Below are positions 1 to 8,463 of a stretch of DNA of 11,980 nucleotides, piece by piece. Numbering within the stretch: the stretch's first letter is position 1; each line of letters starts with the position of its first letter. The stretch comes from Prevotellaceae bacterium (GTDB lineage Bacteria; Bacteroidota; Bacteroidia; Bacteroidales; UBA932): positions 1 through 11,980 of the forward strand of contig JAIRLF010000071.1 in assembly GCA_031259655.1 (NCBI GenBank), read 5' to 3'. The notes under the pieces are model-generated. The model saw only the letters and a list, made by a program, of their open reading frames with translations, was not told where the DNA came from and searched no databases. The position numbers were made by a program, and so were the translations under genes.

Positions 1-17
1 AATAATAAAATTATTAG

Positions 18-25
18 TACTTTTG
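18..25 (+). promoter_or_regulatory. Bacteroidota-type -7 promoter element for the SGNH-MBOAT operon
   Basis: The octamer TACTTTTG matches the Bacteroidota -7 consensus TAnnTTTG and lies 25 bases before the first ATG. The identical octamer precedes two other + strand genes here (2868 and 10440). Only 17 bases are visible upstream, so the -33 element cannot be judged. Confidence 0.65.
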
Positions 26-50
26 CACGCCGAATGATTATATAAAAAGT

Positions 51-1355
51 ATGATGAAATTTTTGAAAAAGAATATAATAGTAACATGTTTGACTGTGGC
101 ATTTATCTTATGTTTATGCATTACTGTTTCTGTTTCTGCAAGATATCGGCTCGACGAAAAATCTTACACGCAAACGGCGACAGATACTATCATTTATCAA
201 CCGTCGGTCAACTACAAATTTTCGAAAGCGACACCCAATGTTATTGTAGATACCGACAGTTCGTTGTATTGTTTTTTAGAAAAATTAAGTCATTTGCGCA
301 GCTTGTCGAACGATTCTATAAAAAACGTTTCGGTGGTGCATATTGGTGATTCTCACATCCAAGCCGATTTTTTTACGGGAACTGCCCGAAAGTTGATGAA
401 TCACTATTTTGGAAATCCGGGGAGAGGGCTTATCGCTCCTAACAGGCTGATGAAAAGCAATAACGGACGTCATTATAAGATTACGTCCTCGAAACAGTGG
501 AAGCATTCTTTTATTCTCAAACCCAACGGAATACCGATAGGAATCACAGGTTTGGGGCTGCAAACAAAAGATTTGACGGCAGACATCAATATTCTTACTG
601 TCGACGAGTCGTTTCCCGGCGAATGGGATTTCAACAAAGTGACGGCATACTGCGATATCGACAAAACGGACGTCTATCTGATACAACCGAATGTCATTAA
701 CATAGATACGATTACGCCGTTTGCCATGACATTTCTGCTGGATACTCTCACCAATAATGTAGATATCAGCTTCATATCTCCCGAAAAAGAAATTTCGATT
801 TCGGGATTTCATCTATCTAACGGAAAAAGAGGCGTATTCTATCATTCGATAGGCATCAACGGAGCGAAATTTTGCAATTACAATCAATGTTCCAAAGACT
901 TTTACCGACAAATAGCATCTCTTAATCCCGACCTCGTAATCATCTCGTTAGGAACAAACGAGGCGATGGTAAGGGCTATCAACGCAGACCAACTATATTC
1001 GGATATATCCGATTTTGCATACAACATAAGACATTCATCCCCAAATACAAATGTGATATTTACAACTCCTGTCGAAACATTTGCACGAGCAGGACGGAAA
1101 ACATCCGCTATTCCCAATCACAAAGTCGGAAAAGTGAGGGACATTATCGTCAATTTTGCCGAAAAAAACGGATATCCCTACTGGGACTTGTACAATATAG
1201 CAGGAGGCAAAGGCGCAACGCTGGAATGGAATAAAAAGAAATTGTTTGTCCGCGACCGGATACATCTAACCCAAAGAGGATACGAATATCAGGGGGAACT
1301 TCTGTTTGAGGCAATTATAAAATCCTACAATCAATATATAAAAGCGAATATATGA
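51..1355 (+). CDS. SGNH/GDSL-family envelope protein, probable polysaccharide O-acetylation partner
   Basis: This 434-residue protein starts with a basic stretch and a hydrophobic segment (about residues 8-30), so it is probably a membrane anchor or signal peptide placing the rest in the periplasm. SGNH motifs are visible: block I GDSHIQAD with nucleophile Ser101, a Gly-containing stretch near 267-272, block III GTNE with Asn303, and the C-terminal catalytic pair Asp402/His405 in DRIHL. Blocks I and III are about 200 residues apart, much more than in a minimal SGNH fold, so residues of roughly 140-255 probably form an inserted domain. The stop overlaps the start of an MBOAT acyltransferase (ATGA). 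Such SGNH-MBOAT pairs O-acetylate secreted or cell-wall polysaccharides: the MBOAT moves acetyl across the membrane and the SGNH protein transfers or removes it. The substrate is unknown, and a plain esterase role is possible. The start could be the ATG at 51 or 54. Confidence 0.82.
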   Translation: MMKFLKKNIIVTCLTVAFILCLCITVSVSARYRLDEKSYTQTATDTIIYQPSVNYKFSKATPNVIVDTDSSLYCFLEKLSHLRSLSNDSIKNVSVVHIGDSHIQADFFTGTARKLMNHYFGNPGRGLIAPNRLMKSNNGRHYKITSSKQWKHSFILKPNGIPIGITGLGLQTKDLTADINILTVDESFPGEWDFNKVTAYCDIDKTDVYLIQPNVINIDTITPFAMTFLLDTLTNNVDISFISPEKEISISGFHLSNGKRGVFYHSIGINGAKFCNYNQCSKDFYRQIASLNPDLVIISLGTNEAMVRAINADQLYSDISDFAYNIRHSSPNTNVIFTTPVETFARAGRKTSAIPNHKVGKVRDIIVNFAEKNGYPYWDLYNIAGGKGATLEWNKKKLFVRDRIHLTQRGYEYQGELLFEAIIKSYNQYIKANI

Positions 1356-2842
1356 TTTCAGGTTTTGACCTCGATAAGTTTTTCGGTTTATTTTTGTACA
1401 ACCGCGATGCTCCGATGATATTCAACAGCGGTTTTTTTCTGTTTCTTTTTCTCATTTTCCTGTGTATATATATCAGACTGAGGAAAAAAGACAATTACAG
1501 AATCATTTATGTCATCTTGTTTTCGTACTATTTTTACTACAAATCGAGCGGGATATATTTTCTGATTATGTCGTTTGTAACGGCATGGGATTTTTTCGCC
1601 GCAAAAGAAATGTATGCGACTGAAAACAAATCGAAAAGAAAACTATTGATGATACTTAGCATTACGGCAAATCTTGGCATGCTCTGTTATTTCAAATATA
1701 CGAATTTCTTTTACGAAATGTATTGCAATTTGAGTGGGCGGAGTTTTTCGTCTTTCGACATCTTCCTGCCTGTAGGGATTTCGTTCTTCACTTTTCAATC
1801 AATGAGTTACACAATTGATATTTACCGAAAACAACTGGTTCCATTAGACAAAATACAGGATTTTGCGTTCTACATTTCGTTTTTTCCACAATTGGTTGCG
1901 GGTCCCATAGTGCGCGCTAAAGATTTCATCCCGCAAATCCATAAACCCTTGTTCGTCAGCAATGAGATGTTTGGACGAGGGATATTTTTGCTCATTTCGG
2001 GCTTATTCAAAAAAGCCGTAATATCGGATTATATCAGCGTGAATTTTGTAGACAGGATTTTCGACAATCCCAATTTATATTCCGGCATCGAGAATCTACT
2101 TGGTTTATACGGATATACGCTGCAAATATACTGCGATTTTTCGGGATACTCCGATATGGCGATTGGTATCGCTTTGCTGTTGGGATTTCATTTCAATGTC
2201 AATTTCGACTCCCCGTATCAATCTGCCTCAATAACAGAGTTCTGGCGAAGATGGCATATTTCGCTTTCGTCCTGGTTGCGCGATTATCTGTATATCTCCT
2301 TGGGCGGCAATCGCAAAGGGAAAATACGGACGTATATAAATCTGATAATTACAATGTTGCTTGGTGGATTGTGGCATGGACCATCATTGAGGTTTATATG
2401 CTGGGGAGCGATACATGGCGTTGGTTTAGCGATACATAAGGCTTTGATCGGACTGTTTCCGAATCTGAAACCTTCCGGTAACAAAATGAAACCGCTGTGG
2501 AGAACGCTTGGAATAGTGTTTACTTTCCATTTTGTCTGTTTTTCGTGGATATTTTTCAGAGCAGAAAGCTTTGAAATAGCAATAGATATGATAAAACAGA
2601 TATTCACGTTCTTCCACCCTGAAATCATTGTTGATGTGTTGAATGGCTATACGATGGTGTTTGTGGTCATGATAGCAGGCTTTGTCCTGCATTTTACGCC
2701 CAAAAGTCTCGAAAACAAATTCATCGACTATACCGTCAAGATGCCTCTGATATGGAAAGCAATAGCCGTAACTGCCGTTATTGTGTTTATCATGCAGATT
2801 AAATCTTCGGAAATATTGGCATTCATCTATTTCCAATTTTAA
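1352..2842 (+). CDS. MBOAT-family membrane O-acyltransferase (AlgI/DltB-like)
   Basis: This 496-residue polytopic membrane protein has hydrophobic segments throughout (about 25-42, 50-75, 97-118, 170-186, 208-225, 330-345, 383-402, with more near the C-terminus). MBOAT signatures appear in order: PQLVAGPIVRAKDFIPQI (179-196), CDFSGYSDMAIGIALLLGF (261-279), FWRRWHISLSSWLRDYLYI (298-316) and GGLWHGPS (338-345). His342 in the WHG motif matches the essential histidine of AlgI-type acyltransferases; His302 in WRRWHISL is also conserved. The length fits the AlgI/PatA subfamily. It takes an acyl group, usually acetyl, from a cytoplasmic donor and passes it outward for modification of alginate, peptidoglycan or another exopolysaccharide. 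The ATGA overlap with the upstream SGNH gene implies translational coupling and joint function. The family call is firm; the acceptor polymer is not predictable from sequence. Confidence 0.93.
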   Translation: MISGFDLDKFFGLFLYNRDAPMIFNSGFFLFLFLIFLCIYIRLRKKDNYRIIYVILFSYYFYYKSSGIYFLIMSFVTAWDFFAAKEMYATENKSKRKLLMILSITANLGMLCYFKYTNFFYEMYCNLSGRSFSSFDIFLPVGISFFTFQSMSYTIDIYRKQLVPLDKIQDFAFYISFFPQLVAGPIVRAKDFIPQIHKPLFVSNEMFGRGIFLLISGLFKKAVISDYISVNFVDRIFDNPNLYSGIENLLGLYGYTLQIYCDFSGYSDMAIGIALLLGFHFNVNFDSPYQSASITEFWRRWHISLSSWLRDYLYISLGGNRKGKIRTYINLIITMLLGGLWHGPSLRFICWGAIHGVGLAIHKALIGLFPNLKPSGNKMKPLWRTLGIVFTFHFVCFSWIFFRAESFEIAIDMIKQIFTFFHPEIIVDVLNGYTMVFVVMIAGFVLHFTPKSLENKFIDYTVKMPLIWKAIAVTAVIVFIMQIKSSEILAFIYFQF

Positions 2843-2867
2843 GGTAATGTATTTGAAACTTTTTTCT

Positions 2868-2875
2868 TACTTTTG
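2868..2875 (+). promoter_or_regulatory. Bacteroidota-type -7 promoter element for atpD
   Basis: TACTTTTG lies 43 bases before the atpD start and just after the MBOAT stop. A TTTG at 2852-2855 is upstream but closer than the usual -33 spacing, so only the -7 element is well supported. A small inverted repeat (ATCCC 2888-2892, GGGAT 2898-2902) falls in the presumed leader. Confidence 0.65.
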
Positions 2876-2918
2876 TTCGTCGATTCTATCCCTGTATGGG
2901 ATGTTAATATATATGTAA

Positions 2919-4451
<1,533 letters not shown>

Positions 4452-4454
4452 GCA

Positions 4455-5432
4455 ATGAGAAGACTTTGTTTTATCGTATGTTTGGCATGTCTGCTGGTTT
4501 CGTGCAAAAACGGAAAACCGGATGTATCCGGCATTGACTTGAATATGGAAATACAACGTTTAGACCGCGATATCTTCGATATGCCCGTCAACAGTTTGCG
4601 TGACAAATACGGGATTTTCCTGGACTATTACACAGATGGCATACTTAACATCGGAAATAGCAAAGACAGTTTGTTTTCCAAATATCTCGAAATGTTTAAA
4701 TCCGATTCGATTGTTAGAATTGCCTACAACGATGTGAACAAAATATATCCTGATTTAACGAAACTTACCGATAAACTCATTACTGCGTTCAAATACTATC
4801 GATACTATTTTCCCGATAAGTATATCCCGAAAGTATACACATACATTTCGGGATTCAACCAGTCTGTGATATTGACAGATAGCGTTCTCGCTATTGGTCT
4901 GGACAAATATTTGGGCAACGATTATGAATTGTATAACAGTTTGCGGTTTCATAAGTATTTGTCACAAAATATGTATCCCGAAAAAATTGTTTCCGATTAT
5001 ATCGAAACTTGGATAGGAAACGTTTGGGAACTGAATACGAAAACAAACAATGATTTGATTTCGAGAATGCTGTTCGAAGGGAAAATCCTTTATGCAACAA
5101 AAATGATTTTACCCGACGAAGCCGAAACCCATATATTCGGGTTCACTCCCGCTCAACTCCGGTGGTGTGAAAATAACGAAAAAACAATGTGGATTACTTT
5201 AATAGAAAACAAATTACTTTTTTCGACCAACCACTTTATGATACGAAAACTGACAGACTTTGCTCCAAATACTTCCGAATTTACTACCGAATCGCCCGGA
5301 AAAGCTTGCAATTGGATTGGTTTCAATATAATCGCTAAATACATGGAAAATAACCCCAAAATAAGCCTCCGCGAACTAATGGATGACGACGATTATCACA
5401 AAATTTTCGAACAGGCAAAATATAAACCCTGA
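4455..5432 (+). CDS. gldB: GldB-family gliding motility-type lipoprotein
   Basis: This 325-residue protein begins with a short basic and hydrophobic signal peptide ending in the lipobox LVSC, with Cys17 as the lipidation site. The family is recognised from the pattern of conserved segments: an early RLDRDIFDM (36-44), YISGFNQSVILTDSVLAIGL with LDKYLG just after it, PEKIVSDYIETWIG, FEGKILYATKMILPD, LRWCENNEKTMW, a PGKACNWIGFNIIAKYM segment, and the C-terminal YKP. In flavobacteria GldB is needed for gliding and belongs to the type IX secretion/gliding gene set, but homologues also occur in non-gliding Bacteroidota, where their role is unclear. It starts three bases after the atpD stop (TGA-GCA-ATG) with no visible Shine-Dalgarno, so it probably shares the atpD transcript and depends on coupling. 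No other gld or por gene is in the window, so gliding should not be assumed. Confidence 0.85.
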   Translation: MRRLCFIVCLACLLVSCKNGKPDVSGIDLNMEIQRLDRDIFDMPVNSLRDKYGIFLDYYTDGILNIGNSKDSLFSKYLEMFKSDSIVRIAYNDVNKIYPDLTKLTDKLITAFKYYRYYFPDKYIPKVYTYISGFNQSVILTDSVLAIGLDKYLGNDYELYNSLRFHKYLSQNMYPEKIVSDYIETWIGNVWELNTKTNNDLISRMLFEGKILYATKMILPDEAETHIFGFTPAQLRWCENNEKTMWITLIENKLLFSTNHFMIRKLTDFAPNTSEFTTESPGKACNWIGFNIIAKYMENNPKISLRELMDDDDYHKIFEQAKYKP

Positions 5433-5436
5433 AAAA

Positions 5437-5491
5437 AACTAAAAGTTAAGAACTAAGAACTAAAAGTGGCTGACGCAAACCGTTCTTAGTT
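5437..5491 (+). repeat. AACTAAR heptamer array with TGGCTGACGC core and inverted repeat
   Basis: Four consecutive 7-base units (AACTAAA, AGTTAAG, AACTAAG, AACTAAA; 5437-5464) are followed by AGTGGCTGACGC (5465-5476). AACTAAGAAC (5451-5460) is exactly complementary to GTTCTTAGTT (5482-5491), giving a possible 10-bp stem with a 21-base loop containing the core. A close copy of the heptamer+core segment lies at 11830-11862. Confidence 0.8.
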
Positions 5492-5495
5492 TAGA

Positions 5496-5540
5496 TTTAC
5501 GATTGTAGATTGTAGATTGTAGATTTGGCTGACGCCAGCC
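5496..5540 (-). repeat. Inverted heptamer array (TTTACGA, TTGTAGA x3) ending in TGGCTGACGC
   Basis: TTTACGA (5496-5502) is followed by three exact TTGTAGA units (5503-5523), then TTTGGCTGACGC (5524-5535). Read on the minus strand these are TCGTAAA and TCTACAA, matching the TCGTAAA/TCTAAAA units at 5724-5851 in the opposite orientation. The core extends to GGCTG-ACGC-CAGCC (5527-5540), a 5-bp hairpin. Confidence 0.78.
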
Positions 5541-5572
5541 GTGTATTTGGATGCCGGATGCGTTAGGCTATG

Positions 5573-5656
5573 AACCAGGATTGGTTCAGGCTAGGAACCA
5601 GTGTTGGTTCAGGCTAGGAACTATGGTTGGTTCAGGCTAGGAACTATGGTTGGGTT
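5573..5656 (+). repeat. 23-bp tandem repeat, three full units and one partial
   Basis: Full units lie at 5573-5595, 5596-5618 and 5619-5641, with 15 bases of a fourth at 5642-5656. Every full unit ends GGTTCAGGCTAGG. In the first two units GAACCA and TGGTTC form a perfect 6-bp stem around a four-base loop (GGAT, then GTGT), so the loop varies while the stem is kept. In unit three the arm has changed to GAACTA and the stem is reduced. A 23-base period is not a multiple of three, so this is not a coding repeat. Confidence 0.9.
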
Positions 5657-5662
5657 ACTTTG

Positions 5663-5676
5663 GGGCGCATACGCCC
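5663..5676. terminator. Possible weak hairpin terminator between convergent genes
   Basis: GGGCG-CATA-CGCCC forms a short GC-rich stem with a tetraloop between gldB and dut. There is no T-run after it on either strand, so intrinsic termination is doubtful. It is listed only as the most terminator-like structure in the gap. Confidence 0.2.
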
Positions 5677-5687
5677 ACGATTATCGT

Positions 5688-5737
5688 AAATAATTCCGAT
5701 TATCCTTCGTGCGTAAGCAACAATCTAAAATCGTAAA
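5688..5737 (+). repeat. 50-bp direct repeat, copy A
   Basis: This segment is repeated 83 bases downstream at 5771-5820 with a single difference, G at 5709 versus T at 5792. It contains AAATAATTCCGATTATCC, then GCGTAAGCAACAATC, and ends in a TCTAAAA-TCGTAAA heptamer pair. Near identity points to a recent local duplication or continuing exchange between copies. Confidence 0.88.
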
Positions 5738-5765
5738 TCTAAAATCTAAAATCTAAAATCGTAAA
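5724..5765 (+). repeat. TCTAAAA/TCGTAAA heptamer array 1
   Basis: Six 7-base units follow one another in register: TCTAAAA, TCGTAAA, TCTAAAA, TCTAAAA, TCTAAAA, TCGTAAA. The first two overlap the end of 50-bp copy A. The array is inverted relative to the one at 5496-5523. Confidence 0.85.
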
Positions 5766-5770
5766 TAAAT

Positions 5771-5820
5771 AAATAATTCCGATTATCCTTCTTGCGTAAG
5801 CAACAATCTAAAATCGTAAA
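5771..5820 (+). repeat. 50-bp direct repeat, copy B
   Basis: Second copy of the 5688-5737 segment, 49 of 50 bases identical. It is preceded by a short AAAT tandem (about 5763-5774) and runs directly into a second heptamer array. Confidence 0.88.
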
Positions 5821-5851
5821 ATCTAAAATCTAAAATCGTAAAAATCGTAAA
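5807..5851 (+). repeat. TCTAAAA/TCGTAAA heptamer array 2, abutting the dut stop
   Basis: Units at 5807, 5814, 5822, 5829, 5836 and 5845 are TCTAAAA, TCGTAAA, TCTAAAA, TCTAAAA, TCGTAAA and TCGTAAA. One extra A and then AA break the 7-base register. The next TCTA (5852-5855) contains the dut stop codon read on the minus strand, so the array reaches the coding boundary. Confidence 0.82.
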
Positions 5852-5852
5852 T

Positions 5853-6287
5853 CTAATTTTTCCCTGTTGAGCCGAATCCTCCTGCTCCTCTGTCCGAATC
5901 GGCAAGCGAATCGGTTTCTTCCCATTCGACCTGTTCGAAACGCGACACAATCATTTGCGCGATACGTTCGCCCGGGACAAGTTCGAAGTCAACGTTCGAA
6001 AGGTTTATCAGGACAATTTTTATTTCGCCGCGATAATCGGGGTCTATTGTTCCGGGAGTATTGACTAAGGATATGCCGTGTTTTATAGCAAGTCCGCTTC
6101 GCGGTCTGATTTGGGCTTCGCAGCCCTTCGGCAGTTCGATAAACAGCCCTGTAGGGACGAGAGTACGTTCGAGCGGTTTCAGTGTTTGCGGTTCGTCGAT
6201 ATTTGCCCGCAAATCCATCCCTGCCGAATATGGAGTAGCATATTGCGGCAGGGAGTATTGCGATTTGTTAATAACTTTTACTTTCAT
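5853..6287 (-). CDS. dut: dUTP diphosphatase (dUTPase)
   Basis: This 144-residue trimeric-type dUTPase hydrolyses dUTP to dUMP and pyrophosphate in the cytoplasm, keeping uracil out of DNA and supplying dUMP for thymidylate synthesis. All five family motifs are present in order: AGMDLRA (22-28), RPRSGLA (61-67), [16 protein letters not shown] (76-91, with Asp82 and Tyr85 in the active site), PGERIAQM (105-112) and the C-terminal lid RGAGGFGST (133-141). Length is normal. It is the last gene of a five-gene minus-strand run, 22 bases after the P5C dehydrogenase gene, and its stop codon lies inside a heptamer repeat. No promoter of its own was seen. Confidence 0.97.
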   Translation of the reverse strand: MKVKVINKSQYSLPQYATPYSAGMDLRANIDEPQTLKPLERTLVPTGLFIELPKGCEAQIRPRSGLAIKHGISLVNTPGTIDPDYRGEIKIVLINLSNVDFELVPGERIAQMIVSRFEQVEWEETDSLADSDRGAGGFGSTGKN

Positions 6288-6309
6288 GTTATAATAACGA
6301 ATTAATGTC

Positions 6310-7938
6310 TCAGTCAGCCAAAAACGGATACGAATAATCGGTAGCGGGCGTCAATGTCTCTTTAATTGTTCTTGGGTTAACCCAACGCAGGAGATTCAGA
6401 TGGCATCCGGCTTTATCGTTAGTACCCGAAGCGCGCGCGCCACCGAAAGGCTGTTGTCCGACAACGGCGCCCGTAGGTTTGTCGTTCACGTAGAAATTTC
6501 CGGCTGCATATCGCAACTTGCATTTCGCCGTTTCGATAGCATAACGACATCCTGCGAATATTGCTCCGGTCAAAGCGTATGGCGAGGTTTTGTCGCACAA
6601 TTCGAGAGTAGCCTCGTAATTTTCGTCTTTATATACGTATACCGTCAGTACGGGACCGAAGATTTCTTCTTCGAGCGTAACGAAATGCGGGTCGGATGTA
6701 ACAATCACCGTCGGTTGGATGTAGTATCCCGTTGATTTGTCGCTTCCGCCTCCGACGATAATTTCGGCGCGGTTCGATTCTTTTGCCTTGTTGATGTATG
6801 CAGTTATGCTGTCGAAAGCTTTTTCGTCGATAACGGCATTGACGAAATTGCTGAATATTTCGGGCGCGCCCTGTTTCAGTTCTTTGGTTTTGACAACCAG
6901 TTCGTCTTTCATTTCAGCCCACAGCGATTCGGGAATATAAGCTCTCGAAGCTGCGGAGCATTTTTGTCCCTGAAACTCGAACGCTCCCCTGATTAAAGCG
7001 GTAAGCAGCGCCTTTTTGTCCGCCGAAGGATGAGCGAAAATAAAATCCTTGCCGCCTGTTTCGCCGACAAGTTTCGGGTACGACCTGTATTTCTCCAGAT
7101 TTGCGCCTGCGGTTTTCCACATTCCGTTGAACGTCCTTGTCGAGCCGGTAAAATGTATTCCTGCAAAGTTTTCGTTGTTCAGAACGACGTTGCTTATCAC
7201 CGATCCCTGTCCGGGTACGAAATTGATTACTCCGTCGGGCAGTCCCGCTTCCTGAAATATTTTCATCAGATAATAGTTTGACAGTATGGCTGTTGTCGCC
7301 GGTTTCCAAACGGTTACATTCCCCATGAGCACGGGTGAAGCGTTGAGGTTTCCCGCAATCGATGTGAAATTGAATGGCGATACGCAATAGACGAAACCTT
7401 CTAACGCACGGTATTCGAGTCTGTTTATCGCTTGAGTGTTCGAATCGGGCTGCACCGAATATATTTCCGAAGCAAAATGGACGTTAAACCGTAAGAAATC
7501 GATTAACTCGCAAGCCGAATCGATTTCCGCCTGATAAGCGTTTTTGCTTTGCCCGAGCATTGTCGCCGCATTGATTATGTAGCGGTATTTTCCGGCAAGC
7601 AACTCGCCCGCGCGCAGTAAGACCGAGGCGCGTTCTTCCCACGGCAGTCGCGACCATTTTTTGTGCGCTTCCATTGCCGCTTCGATTGCTTTGGCGACTT
7701 CCGCGCTTCCGGCTTTGTGGTATGTCGCCAGCACATGAGCGTGATTATGTGGCGCTACTACTGTTCCGACCTCGCCTGTGCGAATTTCTTTGCCGCCGAT
7801 AATCAACGGAATATCAATCACTGTTCCGTTTTGGCGTTTCAGTTCGGCTTCGATGGCTGTTCTTTCCTGCGAACCGGGAGTATAATTCAATACCGGTTCA
7901 TTTAACGGTCTTGCAAACCGAAAAATTGAATTGTTCAT
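6310..7938 (-). CDS. pruA: 1-pyrroline-5-carboxylate (glutamate-gamma-semialdehyde) dehydrogenase
   Basis: This 542-residue aldehyde dehydrogenase oxidises glutamate-gamma-semialdehyde, the open form of P5C, to glutamate with NAD, the second step of proline breakdown. Active-site elements are complete: Asn190 in SPFNF, Lys212 in WKPA, the nucleotide-binding FTGSTRTF (263-270), Glu293 in GETGGKDF, nucleophile Cys327 in GQKCSAASR, and Glu425 in EEEIFGP. The length and the N-terminal [14 protein letters not shown] fit the stand-alone group 1 P5C dehydrogenases (about 540 residues) rather than a bifunctional PutA. No proline dehydrogenase gene is in the window. It lies 19 bases after a small lipoprotein gene and 22 before dut, so it is likely co-transcribed with both. 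General ALDH function is near certain; the P5C assignment rests on the family-specific length and sequence. Confidence 0.94.
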   Translation of the reverse strand: MNNSIFRFARPLNEPVLNYTPGSQERTAIEAELKRQNGTVIDIPLIIGGKEIRTGEVGTVVAPHNHAHVLATYHKAGSAEVAKAIEAAMEAHKKWSRLPWEERASVLLRAGELLAGKYRYIINAATMLGQSKNAYQAEIDSACELIDFLRFNVHFASEIYSVQPDSNTQAINRLEYRALEGFVYCVSPFNFTSIAGNLNASPVLMGNVTVWKPATTAILSNYYLMKIFQEAGLPDGVINFVPGQGSVISNVVLNNENFAGIHFTGSTRTFNGMWKTAGANLEKYRSYPKLVGETGGKDFIFAHPSADKKALLTALIRGAFEFQGQKCSAASRAYIPESLWAEMKDELVVKTKELKQGAPEIFSNFVNAVIDEKAFDSITAYINKAKESNRAEIIVGGGSDKSTGYYIQPTVIVTSDPHFVTLEEEIFGPVLTVYVYKDENYEATLELCDKTSPYALTGAIFAGCRYAIETAKCKLRYAAGNFYVNDKPTGAVVGQQPFGGARASGTNDKAGCHLNLLRWVNPRTIKETLTPATDYSYPFLAD

Positions 7939-7957
7939 GTCTTTATTTTTTATTTTT

Positions 7958-8428
7958 TTAATAAATTATAGCTACTCTAAAATGTTCGGTTAGAAGTAAG
8001 CGTTCCAAATGCTCCGTCATATAATTGCTTATATAAATTTTGAAAGCAATTGTTCCATCTTTCGCAATATCATACGAATATTGAACGGAATAATGGTCTT
8101 CGTCGCCGTTTCCCAAAACATCTACTCTGTAATCCGTGTATGGCAATGGAATTTGTGTTTCCGATGATGTTCCGAAGTCTGTATACATATAAACATTTAT
8201 AATACCATCTGCATACGGAAAATCAGGAAAAATATATTCATAGTAGGAACCTATGTCATTCACTCCTCCTCTTAATTTCCAATCACCGGCTCTCACTTCG
8301 AGTATTTCGGTATACCATGTTTCATGATATTCTTCGTCATAATACGGGTCTCTCGAATCTCCTTCCGTACACGAGTTCAACATTGCTAATGCAAATATTG
8401 CAAGTGCAATAAATTTAACTGTTTTCAT
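7958..8428 (-). CDS. Small lipoprotein of unknown function
   Basis: From the ATG at 8428 this is a 156-residue protein with a typical signal peptide and lipobox LNSC (Cys20), followed by an acidic, aromatic-rich stretch with DPYYDEEYHETWY. I prefer 8428 to the upstream in-frame ATG at 8458, because the latter adds a charged stretch before the signal peptide and the ATG at 8428 follows an A-rich leader. The mature part looks mostly beta-strand, with repeated Y/D-rich segments and the ending FRVAIIY. Its W..L..G...YYEY...F...DG...Y....QIPLPYTDY pattern recalls small Bacteroidales lipoproteins usually annotated hypothetical; this is from memory, not a search. Several acidic residues soon after the lipid cysteine could favour surface export, but this is inference. 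It sits between an OmpA lipoprotein and P5C dehydrogenase genes. Confidence 0.75.
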   Translation of the reverse strand: MKTVKFIALAIFALAMLNSCTEGDSRDPYYDEEYHETWYTEILEVRAGDWKLRGGVNDIGSYYEYIFPDFPYADGIINVYMYTDFGTSSETQIPLPYTDYRVDVLGNGDEDHYSVQYSYDIAKDGTIAFKIYISNYMTEHLERLLLTEHFRVAIIY

Positions 8429-8463
8429 ATTCTTTACTTTTTTAATTAATACGTTCATTCCCG

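Larger units (their letters stand above)
5433..5852. other. Gene-free convergent intergenic region dominated by short repeats
   Basis: This gap of about 420 bases lies between the converging gldB and dut genes. I see no credible ORF, tRNA or conserved RNA in it. Almost all of it is repetitive: two arrays of heptamers with a TGGCTGACGC core at the left, a 23-bp tandem repeat in the middle, and a twice-repeated 50-bp segment with TCTAAAA/TCGTAAA heptamers at the right. The last heptamers run into the dut stop codon. No classic hairpin-plus-T-run terminator is present for either gene. A short GC-rich hairpin, GGGCG-CATA-CGCCC (5663-5676), is the nearest candidate. Confidence 0.85.

Noticed and set aside
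285..812. Minus-strand open frame (175 codons) inside the SGNH gene
   Set aside because: It is basic and Arg/His-rich with no motif, and the + strand frame carries the complete SGNH catalytic set.
2888..2902. ATCCC/GGGAT hairpin before atpD as a terminator or riboswitch
   Set aside because: The stem is only 5 bp with no following T-run, and no conserved riboswitch core is visible; it may be chance.
4455..5432. Reading gldB as proof of gliding motility or type IX secretion
   Set aside because: Homologues occur in non-gliding Bacteroidota and no other gld, por or spr gene is present in the window.
5573..5820. Possible CRISPR array from repeated units in the intergenic gap
   Set aside because: The 23-bp units are contiguous with no unique spacers, the other repeats are heptamers or a single duplication, and no cas gene is nearby.
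6310..7938. Bifunctional PutA (proline dehydrogenase plus P5C dehydrogenase)
   Set aside because: The protein is only 542 residues and consists of one aldehyde dehydrogenase domain with no flavin proline dehydrogenase domain.
8429..8458. Ten-residue N-terminal extension of the small lipoprotein from the ATG at 8458
   Set aside because: It would place a Lys-rich stretch before an already complete lipoprotein signal peptide; the ATG at 8428 gives the usual length and has a fitting A-rich leader.
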